Positions 44,340 through 52,933 of a stretch of 64,000 bases of DNA are shown here, one piece after another. Made by a program: the position numbers and the translations under genes. The notes under the pieces are model-generated. The model saw only the letters and a list, made by a program, of their open reading frames with translations. It had not been told where the DNA came from and did not search any database. How positions within the stretch are numbered: position 1 is the stretch's first letter; each line of letters opens with the position of its first letter. Source of the DNA: Streptomyces sp. NBC_01775 (GTDB taxonomy: Bacteria > Actinomycetota > Actinomycetes > Streptomycetales > Streptomycetaceae). The DNA lies in contig NZ_CP109104.1 in assembly GCF_035917675.1 (NCBI RefSeq), forward strand, positions 5,208,001 to 5,272,000. Direction: 5' to 3'.

Positions 44340-45344
44340 ATGAAGGCCTTCATGATCGAGCGGTACGGCGACAAGGACGGCGGGCACCTCGCCGAGACGC
44401 CCGACCCGCAGGTGGGCGCCGACGACGTCCTGGTCCGGGTCCGCGCGGCGAGCGTCAACCCGCTGGACCTCAAGCTCCGCGAGGGGGAGTTCAAGGCGAT
44501 CCTCCCGTACCGCCTCCCGCTCGTCCTGGGCAACGACGTCGCCGGGTCGGTGGCCCAGGTGGGGTCGGCGGTCACGCGGTTCGCGGTGGGCGACGAGGTC
44601 TACGCGCGGCCCGACAAGGACCGCATCGGGACGTTCGCCGAACTCATCGCCGTCCACCAGGACGACGTGGCGCTCAAACCGGCCACGCTCACCATGGAGG
44701 AGGCCGCGTCCCTTCCCCTGGTCGCCCTGACCTCCTGGCAGGCGCTGGTCGAGCGGGCACAGGTGCGGCCAGGCCAGAAGGTCCTCATCCACGCGGGCTC
44801 CGGCGGCGTCGGCACCATCGCCGTCCAGCTGGCCAAGCAGCTGGGCGCGCACGTGGCCACCACCGTGAGCACGGCCAAGGCCGACCTGGTCAAGGGGCTC
44901 GGCGCGGACGTCGTCGTCGACTACAGACAGCAGGCGTTCGAGACGGTCCTCGACGGCTACGACCTCGTCCTGGACACCCTCGGCGGCGAGACGCTGGAGA
45001 AGTCCCTGCGGGTGCTCAAGCCCGGCGGGCAGGTCATCGGCATCGCCGGACCTCCCGACCCGGCCTTCGCCCGCGAGCTGGGCGCGAACGCGATCCTCCG
45101 GCTGGCGATGAGCGCGCTGAGCTTCAAGACCCGGCGCCGCGCCAAGCGCCGTGGCGTGACGTACTCGTTCCTGTTCATGAAGGCCGACGGCGACCAGCTG
45201 CGCGAACTCACGCCGCTCATCGACGCCGGGAAGATCCGCCCCGTCGTCGACCGAGTCTTCCCGTTCGAGGAGACCCGGGAGGCCATGGAGTACGTCGAGA
45301 AGGGCCGCGCGAGGGCCGGCAAGGTCGTCGTCGCGATGGCGTGA
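44340..45344 (+). CDS. NADP-dependent quinone oxidoreductase-like (MDR family)
   Basis: A 334-aa zinc-independent medium-chain dehydrogenase/reductase. The GroES-like N-half has RAASVNPLDLKLREG near 36 and LGNDVAGSV. The Rossmann motif HAGSGGVGTIAVQLAKQLGA lies near 151-170, and ALTSWQAL precedes it. Relatives reduce quinones, enones or alpha,beta-unsaturated carbonyls with NADPH. It follows the SDR and aldo/keto reductase remnant, a redox cluster. Its ribosome-binding site is formed by the upstream tandem repeat. Confidence 0.92.
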   Translation: MKAFMIERYGDKDGGHLAETPDPQVGADDVLVRVRAASVNPLDLKLREGEFKAILPYRLPLVLGNDVAGSVAQVGSAVTRFAVGDEVYARPDKDRIGTFAELIAVHQDDVALKPATLTMEEAASLPLVALTSWQALVERAQVRPGQKVLIHAGSGGVGTIAVQLAKQLGAHVATTVSTAKADLVKGLGADVVVDYRQQAFETVLDGYDLVLDTLGGETLEKSLRVLKPGGQVIGIAGPPDPAFARELGANAILRLAMSALSFKTRRRAKRRGVTYSFLFMKADGDQLRELTPLIDAGKIRPVVDRVFPFEETREAMEYVEKGRARAGKVVVAMA

Positions 45345-45405
45345 GGGCAGGGCCCCCGCAGCCCGACGCCCGCGCGTATCCGGGCTTGAGGTCTTCGAAG
45401 GCTTG

Positions 45406-46419
45406 TCAGGGCCGGCGCCCGCTGGGGGTCTCACTCCCCAGACAGCTCAGCGCCTGCATGGCCTCGCGCTCCAGGCGCGAAAGATCGCAGAGGATGGTGC
45501 CTGCCTGTACGAGGCACTGTGCGTCGCCTGATTCACCGGCTTTTGCGATCAGTGCCGCGGCTTCCGTCCACAGGATGGCCGCCTCGGTGTACAGCCCGTG
45601 GCCGGTGCGCAGGTGGCTGCTGTCGATCAGTTGGGCGCATTCGGCCAGGAAGTCGCGGTAGAGGTTGCGGAACAGGGCGCCGCCGGTGCCGGCCTTCTCC
45701 ATCAAGAGGGCAGCTTGCGGCAGGTCCCGCTGTGGGTTGTCGGTGCGCTGGAGCCAGGTGCGTACCAACTTCCCGGCCTTCCCGATGCCTCGGTGGCCGA
45801 GGTTGGCGATGGGCGGGTTGAGGAAGGCGTCGGCGCAGGCGGCGATGGCGGGAACGATCTGGTCCCGCGGGGAGGGCGGGTTCCCCGGAGCGGTGAGGGT
45901 GAAGGACCGGTGCCTGGCGGTCATCGGCCCACGCGCGGCCCTGGCCCGGGCGAGGCCGGCCAGGCTGGTGGATACCGCTCCGCCTTGCTGGTCGGTGTCC
46001 ACCAGATAGGCGTCGTGATCGTCATAGCCGTACATGGCGACGACGTGACCGCCGAAGTGCACCTTCGACCCGAAGTAGTCCAGGTGGTAGCTGTCGAGCT
46101 GTAGTCCGACGGGTTGGCCGGCGTCGATGAGGGCCGCCACGTTCTCCCATGCCCTGCGGGGGGAGGTGGTCTCCTGGACCAGGAGTTCCATGTTGAGTCC
46201 GGTGGCCAGGTTTCTGGTGAGGTCGAAGGGTTTGACCCGTCCCCCGAGGAAGGGGAAATCCATGTTCTTGCTGTCCCAGTAGATGAAGGACAGGCCGGCG
46301 CCGAGGCCGAAGAGCATGGGCTCGGACAGGTCGAGTCCTTGGTGCCGAAGCAGCACCCCCAGAGCTGTCGTCTCGCAGTGCTGCGAAGCGCGGGCATCGA
46401 TGTCGATCACTGTGGTCAT
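45406..46419 (-). CDS. BtrH N-terminal-domain protein (papain-like acyltransferase/peptidase fold)
   Basis: A 337-aa protein. Residues 1-150 match the BtrH N-terminal domain, a papain-fold unit with Cys15 (SQHCETTAL), His125 (HFGGHVVAMYGYDD) and Asp141 (YLVDTD) positioned as a triad. Residues 155-330 match the accompanying DUF4872 domain. In butirosin biosynthesis BtrH moves an acyl group from a carrier protein to the aminoglycoside, but no other biosynthetic genes are seen here. ATG 46419 overlaps the stop of a 66-codon upstream ORF (ATGA). The DNA is visibly less GC-biased than its neighbours, suggesting later acquisition. Confidence 0.8.
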   Translation of the reverse strand: MTTVIDIDARASQHCETTALGVLLRHQGLDLSEPMLFGLGAGLSFIYWDSKNMDFPFLGGRVKPFDLTRNLATGLNMELLVQETTSPRRAWENVAALIDAGQPVGLQLDSYHLDYFGSKVHFGGHVVAMYGYDDHDAYLVDTDQQGGAVSTSLAGLARARAARGPMTARHRSFTLTAPGNPPSPRDQIVPAIAACADAFLNPPIANLGHRGIGKAGKLVRTWLQRTDNPQRDLPQAALLMEKAGTGGALFRNLYRDFLAECAQLIDSSHLRTGHGLYTEAAILWTEAAALIAKAGESGDAQCLVQAGTILCDLSRLEREAMQALSCLGSETPSGRRP

Positions 46420-46616
46420 GCCGTGCTCTCCTGGACGGGGATGATCAGCCGGGTCATCAGCTCTTCTCGCGGTGCCTCGGCCGGCCCGACGGGACAGGCC
46501 TCACATGCGGGCGCTTGGGCGCGCGGTCCGACCGCTGGGCCCGTACGGTACCGCCCGCCGAAGTCCCGTGCCGCCCCTGCCAGTTCATCTGCGTCCACAT
46601 GGATGTGAACAAGCAC
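46416..46616 (-). CDS. Small protein translationally coupled to the BtrH-like gene
   Basis: A possible 66-aa product from GTG 46616. It begins VLVHIHVDADELAGAARDFG, has a Pro/Ala-rich middle with CEAC, and ends MTRLIIPVQESTA. Its TGA overlaps the BtrH-like ATG (ATGA), which is the main reason to believe it. No strong ribosome-binding site or family is visible. It could be a carrier, substrate peptide or accessory subunit for the BtrH-like protein. All of these are speculation. Confidence 0.5.
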   Translation of the reverse strand: MLVHIHVDADELAGAARDFGGRYRTGPAVGPRAQAPACEACPVGPAEAPREELMTRLIIPVQESTA

Positions 46617-46637
46617 GGCTTCTGCTTGTGCGCAGTC

Positions 46638-46666
46638 TTGACGGTCCTATAAGGCACTTCTAGTGT
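46638..46666 (+). promoter_or_regulatory. HrdB-like promoter of the symporter gene
   Basis: TTGACG (46638-46643), a 17-nt spacer, TAGTGT (46661-46666). This fits the main vegetative sigma consensus and lies 56 nt before the symporter start. Confidence 0.7.
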
Positions 46667-46693
46667 GACGTGCTGTTCAGCGATCTGGCACAC

Positions 46694-46709
46694 GTTCATG
46701 TAGATGAAC
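46694..46709. promoter_or_regulatory. Palindrome in the symporter leader
   Basis: GTTCAT-GTAG-ATGAAC lies just downstream of the predicted transcription start and ends 2 nt before the AGGGAG ribosome-binding site. A repressor bound here, or the RNA hairpin itself, could control expression. Confidence 0.45.
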
Positions 46710-46721
46710 TAGGGAGCCGCC

Positions 46722-48257
46722 ATGTCCGGGTTGGACTGGGTAGTCGTCGGGGCGTACTTCTTCGTCATGCTCGGCATCGGTCTGTGGGCGTCCAAACGGG
46801 TCGACAACGTTGCCGACTTCTTCACCGCACGCGGCCGAATACCCTGGTGGCTGTCCGGCATCTCGCACCACATGTCCGGCTACAGCGCCATCATGTTCGT
46901 CACGTTCGCCGCCGTCGCCTACGACTACGGCATCACCGTCTACTTCTGGTGGCCCCTCACGATCGGCATCGGCGTCGGCATCGGGGCCTTTCTCTTCGCT
47001 CCCCGCTGGAACAGGCTGCGCGCCAAGCACGGCGTCAACTCCCCGCTGGAATACCTGGCCGTGCGCTACAACCTGCCCACCCAGCAGGTCCTCGCCTACA
47101 GCGGCGCGGCGCTCAAGGTCGTCGACATCGCCGCCAAGTGGGTCGCCATCGCCGTCCTGTTGCAGGGCTTCGCCGACCTCCCGCTCGCCTGGGGCATCGG
47201 CCTCACCGGCGTGTGCACGATGTTCTACATGGCCTTCGGCGGGCTGTGGGCCGACGTCCTCACCGACCTGGGCCAGTTCATCATCCAGTTCATCGCCGGC
47301 ATCGCCATGCTCGTGGCCGTCATGGCGCACCTGAGCGGCGTCTCCACGCTCTGGACGATGTGGGGCGACCTGCCCGCCAGCCACAGCGACCCGGTCAACG
47401 GGACGGTCACCACCACCTTGATCATGGCGTTCCTGTTGGTGAAGACGTTCGAGTACAACGGCGGCATGTGGAACCTCGCCCAGCGCTACATGGCGGCGCC
47501 CTCCGGCTCCCGGGCGAAGAGGTCGGCGCTGCTGTCCAGCGCGCTGTGGATCGTCTGGCCGCTGATCCTCTTCATCCCGATGATCGCGGCGCCGCTGATC
47601 GTGCCGGGCCTTGAGAACGGCGAGCAGTCCTACATCAAGCTCGCCCAGGAACTGCTCCCCACCGGCCTGATCGGGCTCCTGCTGGCCGGGTTCTTCTCCC
47701 ACACGATGGCGATGGTCGCCTCCGACTCCAACGTCATCACCGCCGTCATCACCCGCGACCTCGCCCCGGTGATCGTCCCCAAGGTGCGGGCGCTGGGGGA
47801 GAAGCCTCAGCTGCTGTTCGCCCGGATCACCACGGTCGCCTTCGTCACGGTCAGCATGAGCTTCGCGCTCTTCGCCGACCCCAACGGCTTCATCATGACG
47901 GTCGTCGTCAGCATCGTCGCCGCCACCATGGGCCCCATCTCCATCCCCCTGATGCTCGGCCTGCTCCCCTGGTTCAAACGCCACGGAGCCTGGGCCGCGA
48001 TCGGCTCCTGGGCGGGCGGCCTGGCGGTGTGGGCGTACCTGTACTGGGGCGTACCCGACGCGGACGTCACGGAGTCGATGACGGTGGGCTTCCCCCTGCT
48101 GACCTCGCTGACGCTGTACGTGGTGATCGGCCTCGTCAAACCCGAGGGCTCGGTCGAGGGCGACGCCCTCGTGGACTCCCTCAACGACGACCCCATCGCC
48201 CCGGCCCAGGGGACAGCCCCGGACGCGCCTACGCTGCCGCCGATGGAGGTGCGGTAG
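46722..48257 (+). CDS. Sodium:solute symporter (SSS family)
   Basis: A 511-aa membrane protein of the SSS/LeuT-fold family, with about 13 hydrophobic helices. Landmarks are FTARGRIPWWLSGISHHMSGYSA near 35, GVNSPLEYLAVRYN near 107, a FGGLWADVLTDLGQ segment near 173 and FFSHTMAMVASDSNVITAVITRDL near 325. The last is the region around the Na2 site. It uses Na+ to import a small solute, possibly a sugar. The C-terminus is a disordered acidic/Pro tail. It has its own promoter and leader palindrome. Confidence 0.92.
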   Translation: MSGLDWVVVGAYFFVMLGIGLWASKRVDNVADFFTARGRIPWWLSGISHHMSGYSAIMFVTFAAVAYDYGITVYFWWPLTIGIGVGIGAFLFAPRWNRLRAKHGVNSPLEYLAVRYNLPTQQVLAYSGAALKVVDIAAKWVAIAVLLQGFADLPLAWGIGLTGVCTMFYMAFGGLWADVLTDLGQFIIQFIAGIAMLVAVMAHLSGVSTLWTMWGDLPASHSDPVNGTVTTTLIMAFLLVKTFEYNGGMWNLAQRYMAAPSGSRAKRSALLSSALWIVWPLILFIPMIAAPLIVPGLENGEQSYIKLAQELLPTGLIGLLLAGFFSHTMAMVASDSNVITAVITRDLAPVIVPKVRALGEKPQLLFARITTVAFVTVSMSFALFADPNGFIMTVVVSIVAATMGPISIPLMLGLLPWFKRHGAWAAIGSWAGGLAVWAYLYWGVPDADVTESMTVGFPLLTSLTLYVVIGLVKPEGSVEGDALVDSLNDDPIAPAQGTAPDAPTLPPMEVR

Positions 48258-48310
48258 GGCTTCCACGGGGTGGCGCCCTCGGGGTGGTGGGTGCCTCGGG
48301 ATGGGTGTTG

Positions 48311-48354
48311 CCACCGCCCCGGGGCGCTCACCGCCCCGGGGCGGGTGTGGTGGT
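48311..48354 (+). terminator. Duplicated CGCCCCGGGGCG hairpin
   Basis: CCACCGCCCCGGGG can pair with CCCCGGGGCGGGTG...GG, and each half is itself a CGCCCCGGGGCG palindrome. It lies about 55 nt after the symporter stop. Confidence 0.6.
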
Positions 48355-48365
48355 GGGCTGGCGGT

Positions 48366-48500
48366 TCAAGTGCGGTAGTTCTCCTGCTTCTTGATTTCGG
48401 CGGTTGCGGGGATGGCGAGGTCCCGTAGGATGCTGCGGGTTTCCTTGACGGTGACGCCGTCGGGAACCGCACGGATTCGGCTTGGACCGCCAGATACCGC
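48366..48500 (-). pseudogene. Unidentified gene tail
   Basis: Downstream of the membrane-anchored protein gene, the minus strand encodes RAVPDGVTVKETRSILRDL and then AIPATAEIKKQENYRT before a TGA, with protein-like composition but no start codon in frame near it. It may be the 3' end of a lost gene. No family is recognised, and chance coding potential cannot be excluded. Confidence 0.3.
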
Positions 48501-48519
48501 GTCCGGGAGGTCCGGCGCT

Positions 48520-49113
48520 CTACTTCTCACAGCCCAGCGTCCCCGTCGCATGCTTCGCTGCTCGCCTGGCGAGCTTGAGCAGGTCCTTCTCGTGGTCGGT
48601 GCCCCGTCGGGCAATGGCTTTGACGTCCAAAGCGTGTTGGCGTCCCGCTCCCGAGGCCGAGCACGGCACATACAGCGTCGCCGCGTGCGGGCCGGTGAAG
48701 CCACCTCCGTAGAGCTTCACGCGGTGCCGGTCGGACGGCTGGGCGAGATCGGTTTTCGTGATTTCCTCGGCCCACTCCTGCTGGTCGTCCGAAGTGGAGA
48801 TGACCGTGAGCTTCACGGCCAACCGGTCGTCGGCCCGCACCTCGCAAGTGAGGAGGGGGATGGCGTTCCCGGTGGACTGCAGGACCGATACCGAGAAGGA
48901 CTGCGCGCGAGGCACTATGCGGCGCAGCTCCTTCGTGCTGTCGGTGCCGGTAATGAGAGAACAGTCCTTCTGGCTTGTGGACCGGAACGAACTGGGAGGG
49001 TCTTCTTCGGTGGCGATCAGCGCGGTCGTCAGCCCTGCGACTACCAGAAGGAGTAGCGCGACGGTGATCATCAGCGCTTTCGTCAAGGAGGGGCGAGTGA
49101 GGAGAGATTTCAT
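48520..49113 (-). CDS. Membrane-anchored extracytoplasmic protein of the ESX-like module
   Basis: A 197-aa protein with a short basic head (MKSLLTRPSLTK), one hydrophobic helix (ALMITVALLLLVVAGLTTALIA, about 13-34) and a soluble domain outside. Four Cys (DCSLI, LLTCEV, YVPCSAS, LGCEK) could form two disulfides. No family is recognised. Its ATG overlaps the stop of the 796-aa gene by one base (TAATG), so the two are translated together. It might be a partner or immunity-type protein for the WXG proteins, by context only. Confidence 0.75.
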   Translation of the reverse strand: MKSLLTRPSLTKALMITVALLLLVVAGLTTALIATEEDPPSSFRSTSQKDCSLITGTDSTKELRRIVPRAQSFSVSVLQSTGNAIPLLTCEVRADDRLAVKLTVISTSDDQQEWAEEITKTDLAQPSDRHRVKLYGGGFTGPHAATLYVPCSASGAGRQHALDVKAIARRGTDHEKDLLKLARRAAKHATGTLGCEK

Positions 49114-51503
49114 TATTCGGCCTGCCCAAGGTCGATTTTGGGCAGGGTCTTAACCTGGTCATGGCTCGTCAGCTCGGTACCCATCAGTTCGGCGTCTGAA
49201 GCCGCACCGTTGAACCCGTCTGCGCTGCCCGAGCGCACCCAGGTGTCCCATGTGTCTTCACCATATTCCCCCTTGATGAAGTTTCCGTGCCCCATGTCTT
49301 TGCCGATTTTTATGTCGTCCGCACTGGCCCGGCTCCAGAATTCACCTGCCATTTTTGCTTTCTCGGCTCCCTCGTTGGGCATATTGTGCATGCCCCATTC
49401 GCTAGGGCCGATGAAGAGTCCTCCCCCTGTGACTCCTGAGACGAGCGCGGACGTGACCGGGTTGAGCTTGCTGGCAGCCTTGGCCAAGGCTATCCCGGTG
49501 GCGGTCGCGCCTCCTGAGTAACCCCAGGTGCCGGTACGCGTAACCGCTTCTTTGTATTTTTCGTCGTGCTCAAGTCCTTCACTGATCAGTGCTTCTTGCC
49601 GGCCGATCGTGAGGGCTCCCGTCACGTATCCCGACTGCCGTGATGCTCGGCTCACCACGTCCTCGGCGCGAAGCCTGGCATCCTTTTCGTCGGACTCGAA
49701 CCGATCCGACTCCGGAATTTTCGCTTGAAGCTCAGGATCAAGGTGATGCCGGAGAAGCCCTTGAGCGTAATCCTTCTGTCCGGCAAGGATTTCGCCGTAC
49801 CCTTCGGGTGATTGTCCAAGGGATATCAAGAAACGAGACAAATTTCTCTTGGAATCCCCGTGCTCGCCGAATACGGCGGCATCTCCTGAGATGGGATACA
49901 TTCGTTGGACAGTCGCCGACTGGTCCCCTTCCAGCCCCCGATAGATATCGGGCATGTATTCACGGGCCATTCGACCAAGATTGCCACCTATGTCCGGTTC
50001 TCCCGTGAGGCGGTATGGATGCTCCGATACGGCTTTGACGACGTCCTCCATGATGCGAGCCTGGGTGGGAGTGTGCACCAGCGAGTCAGGTTCCGCCCCG
50101 GGAACATGACCGGTCGCGCCGGACTCCAAGGCGTCTGCCAGCGCGTTGCGCCCGGTGTCCCCGCCCCCGGAGTCCGCAATCGTCTCCCACGGACGATCAT
50201 TGAACAGGTAGTCGAAGTGGGAGTGTCCGCTCTGACCACTTTCGCCGCGTGGGCCTCCGAAGAAGTCGGCGGAAGCATCCGGATTGTGCGAGAGGGCCTC
50301 CATCAACCCGATCATCGGGTCCAGACCCGCGTCCTTGTCGCTGCCGGGTCCGAAGTGGATCTGACCGGTCTGGGCGTAGGAGGGCAGGCTGTCCCACGGC
50401 AGCACGTTCTTGCGTGACTTGCCGCCCGGACCGGGGTCCTTGACATCTCCGGTGTGCTTCTTCTCGTAGGCGACCAGGGCGTCGCCGTACTTGTTGAGGA
50501 AGGCACCGTCGTACGTGCCGTGCCGCATCAGGTTGCTCATGGCCTGGAAGCCGTAGATCGGCTTGTGCTGGGACGTACCCGTGAGGGGCTGGTCGCCGAC
50601 CCCGATCGCACCCTTTTTCCAGGTGTCCATGTCGCCGCTCTCGGAGCGGGACGCCGTCGCCAGGGTGGTGCCCAGGCCCGTCTCCAACTCGCCCAGCAGC
50701 CCCTTCCGGGTGCTTATGGCCTTCGTGTCTGCCCCGTGGCCATCCGCTTTCCACCCGTCGAGATCCATCGCCTTGGCGAAGAACGCGAGTGATTTCTTCG
50801 GCCCCATTTCGGTGGCGACTCGTTCCGCGAAGACGGGATCTTTCCCACTGCGCTTCAGCCAGTCGTTGAGGTGGTCGAGCTGGGTGTTGCTCAGCTTGCC
50901 CGGGTCCTTGGCGGTGAGCTTGAGGACGACGTCCGCGTCCTTGACGGCCTGACGGGTCTTCTCGAAATCGGTGATGCGGGACGAGAGGAAGTTGTACTTG
51001 CCCTTCGCCTCGTGCCGTAGCGATTCCGCAGCGCCCCTATCCGTGGTGTGGGCGGCCTTGAGGACCTTCTCGATGTCCTCGACCACGGCATCGATCTGCT
51101 TCTGGGTGGGCTGGGGGTCGGCGCCGTCTCTCGGCTCCACGACGCCGCTCGCTGTGACGTGGACGCTCTTGTCGGCGTTCGCCACCACGTCCGCCAACGC
51201 TTCCTTGTGGGCTTTCATCTTGGTGTGCAGCCCGTGCAGGATCGTATGCACGCTCCGGGCCGTCGCCAGCACGTCTCGGAACTCCCCGGCGGTCTTCGTC
51301 ACGAACTTCTTCGTCACGTCCGCGTTGTTCCCGGACCAATCCGCCCCGCCGGCCTTCTTCGCGAGCCCCGCCGCATTGGTGCCCTGCTTGTGCCCGTCCT
51401 CGCCGGCCAGCTTGACCAGGTCATCGACCATGTCCTTCCAGTCGCTGACCGCCTTCTTCAAAGTACCCAACCGCAGGTCGTGGAGCTGGCGGTAGGTGAC
51501 CAT
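49113..51503 (-). CDS. Large WXG-headed protein (DUF6571-like)
   Basis: A 796-aa protein. The first 200 residues are helical with a WSG turn at 56-58 (GADWSGNNADVTKK) between two helices, the layout of WXG100/ESX substrates. The remainder is polar, without transmembrane helices, with segments such as YGFQAMSNLMRHGTYDGAFL and SGHSHFDYLFNDRPWE, and a Gly/Ala-rich stretch near 690-725. It resembles Streptomyces proteins filed under DUF6571, function unknown. The 3' half is less GC-rich than its neighbours. It lies between the WXG-like gene (45 nt upstream) and the membrane-anchored gene (1-nt overlap). Confidence 0.78.
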   Translation of the reverse strand: MVTYRQLHDLRLGTLKKAVSDWKDMVDDLVKLAGEDGHKQGTNAAGLAKKAGGADWSGNNADVTKKFVTKTAGEFRDVLATARSVHTILHGLHTKMKAHKEALADVVANADKSVHVTASGVVEPRDGADPQPTQKQIDAVVEDIEKVLKAAHTTDRGAAESLRHEAKGKYNFLSSRITDFEKTRQAVKDADVVLKLTAKDPGKLSNTQLDHLNDWLKRSGKDPVFAERVATEMGPKKSLAFFAKAMDLDGWKADGHGADTKAISTRKGLLGELETGLGTTLATASRSESGDMDTWKKGAIGVGDQPLTGTSQHKPIYGFQAMSNLMRHGTYDGAFLNKYGDALVAYEKKHTGDVKDPGPGGKSRKNVLPWDSLPSYAQTGQIHFGPGSDKDAGLDPMIGLMEALSHNPDASADFFGGPRGESGQSGHSHFDYLFNDRPWETIADSGGGDTGRNALADALESGATGHVPGAEPDSLVHTPTQARIMEDVVKAVSEHPYRLTGEPDIGGNLGRMAREYMPDIYRGLEGDQSATVQRMYPISGDAAVFGEHGDSKRNLSRFLISLGQSPEGYGEILAGQKDYAQGLLRHHLDPELQAKIPESDRFESDEKDARLRAEDVVSRASRQSGYVTGALTIGRQEALISEGLEHDEKYKEAVTRTGTWGYSGGATATGIALAKAASKLNPVTSALVSGVTGGGLFIGPSEWGMHNMPNEGAEKAKMAGEFWSRASADDIKIGKDMGHGNFIKGEYGEDTWDTWVRSGSADGFNGAASDAELMGTELTSHDQVKTLPKIDLGQAE

Positions 51504-51548
51504 AACATCCCCCTCTGTGCTGTTCCGCGCTATCGGCTCGGCCTCGCC

Positions 51549-51998
51549 CTACTTGATGTAGTCGTAGATGCGAGAAACGGTCATGGCTTTGCCCGCGGCG
51601 TTCTTCATGCCCGTCTGGATGTCGTCTTCGTCCTTTGTGTGCTGCGCCTTGGTGTAGTCGAGATGGTTGGAGATGTGCGCGCACGCTTCTTTGATCGTGC
51701 CCAGCTTGGTGTTCCAGGCGTCGTGCAGCGTGGTGAGTGCCGCGCCCGCGTCAAGCCCGTCGTTGAACAGCTGCGTCGCGGCGTCGAAAGTGTTCTGCCG
51801 AGCGAGATCCCCCGTCGTGGACAGCTTCTGATGCAGCGAGTAGGCCATGTTCCCGAGCGCCCCCAACTCATCGTCTTGGACGACGAGATCGGCCGCTTTC
51901 CCGTTGGGGCCCCCGGTCGGTTTGCCGTTCGCGCCGTCCGGTGGCAGCGCGTGATTCAGTCGCATTCCTACGCGGTCGTCTTCTGCGTGAGCCGACAT
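51549..51998 (-). CDS. WXG100/ESAT-6-like small protein
   Basis: A 149-aa protein from ATG 51998, preceded by GGAGGGGGAG. After a disordered Pro/Gly-rich head, residues 40-149 form two predicted helices around a Trp turn (LHDAWNTKLG, Trp95), with a C-terminal YDYI segment. This fits an ESX-type secreted or chaperone protein rather than a canonical 100-aa WXG100. It heads the three-gene unit. No EccC-type secretion ATPase is in the window, so export would depend on a system elsewhere. Confidence 0.72.
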   Translation of the reverse strand: MSAHAEDDRVGMRLNHALPPDGANGKPTGGPNGKAADLVVQDDELGALGNMAYSLHQKLSTTGDLARQNTFDAATQLFNDGLDAGAALTTLHDAWNTKLGTIKEACAHISNHLDYTKAQHTKDEDDIQTGMKNAAGKAMTVSRIYDYIK

Positions 51999-52373
51999 TG
52001 CTCCCCCTCCTGTAACCAGTTGTGGCGAACCGATCACAGGCCCCTACCCAACAGAGCGTGGCTATATCATCACGATTCGCTTGCACCGCGGGTTCCGTCA
52101 GTGCGCTCCCAGAGCGGGGCTATGGCGACTCCTCCTTCTGGTGCGGCGGCCGGGGGAGTTGAGGCGGGCGGCTGGGGGAGCGCACATCGGGGCTGTTCAG
52201 GCGCGACCGGTGCGGTCGTTCTGGCGGTACGCGGCACAGGCGTAAGGCGGGGCGGGATGCGCTACGCGGCCTTGGCTCCCGTTCTCACGTCGATGGCCGG
52301 GCGGGCGGTCGCCCGAGCTGCGCCGTGCCGTACGTCAGGCGCCCCGTCCGCCGTGATCAGGACGGCCGCGGAC

Positions 52374-52426
52374 CGGAAAAGTGCGCTGCCCCCCGGCCAC
52401 ATACCGGGGGGCAGCGCACTTTTCCG
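52374..52426 (-). terminator. Perfect 23-bp terminator hairpin
   Basis: CGGAAAAGTGCGCTGCC... pairs over 23 bp across a 7-nt loop, 49 nt beyond the stop of the small secreted protein gene. The rest of 51999-52475 shows no gene. Confidence 0.9.
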
Positions 52427-52475
52427 CTTCAGGGTGTGGCGTCAGCGGGACGCGTCCCCGCCTGGCCGCGACCAA

Positions 52476-52727
52476 TCAGCGGTAGTAGATCGACATGGGG
52501 CTCTTGTCGTCGTCACACCAGACCTCGTTGAACCCGGACTGCTTGGCATACGGCAGCTCCGTGGCCTCGCACTCCGCCTTCGAGGAGTAGTTCTCGGCCC
52601 CGACGGGCTGCCAGGCGGCGCCGGGCGGCGGGTCGGCGGACGCGGGTGTGGCGGTGGTCAGCGGAATCGCGACCGCGGCGGCACCAATCGCCAGACCGAC
52701 ACCGATACGGGAACGCCATGACTTCAT
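52476..52727 (-). CDS. Small secreted protein A (two Cys)
   Basis: An 83-aa precursor from ATG 52727 with GGAGGACTT upstream. The signal peptide is MKSWRSRIGVGLAIGAAAVA with the cut expected after ATPASA, leaving a mature chain of about 55 residues (DPPPGAAWQPVGAENYSSKA...). Its two Cys (ECEATE, VWCDDD) probably form one disulfide. It is a paralogue of the gene at 55182, with a similar signal, PPPG-W-VG-E opening and Cys spacing. Function unknown. Confidence 0.8.
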   Translation of the reverse strand: MKSWRSRIGVGLAIGAAAVAIPLTTATPASADPPPGAAWQPVGAENYSSKAECEATELPYAKQSGFNEVWCDDDKSPMSIYYR

Positions 52728-52933
52728 AAGTCCTCCATGCGGTAAGCCTCTTCGAGATTTCTCGCGCACCGCTCTTCCAAAAAGCCGCCTCGGCCGTGAA
52801 ACCGCCGGCTCGGTGCGCGTCGTTCAGGACGTTCGATGCGGGCCCCGCGGCGAAAGTTCACGGCGTGGTGAGAATTCATCGCCGGTCCGGGTCGCCCGCC
52901 CGGAGGCCGGTTCGAGTGAGGCTTCCGGCCCGT

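Noticed and set aside
46457..46699. 80-codon minus frame overlapping the small ORF before the BtrH-like gene
   Set aside because: It has poor Streptomyces-like third-position usage and no coupling to the next gene, while the 46416-46616 frame has an ATGA overlap.
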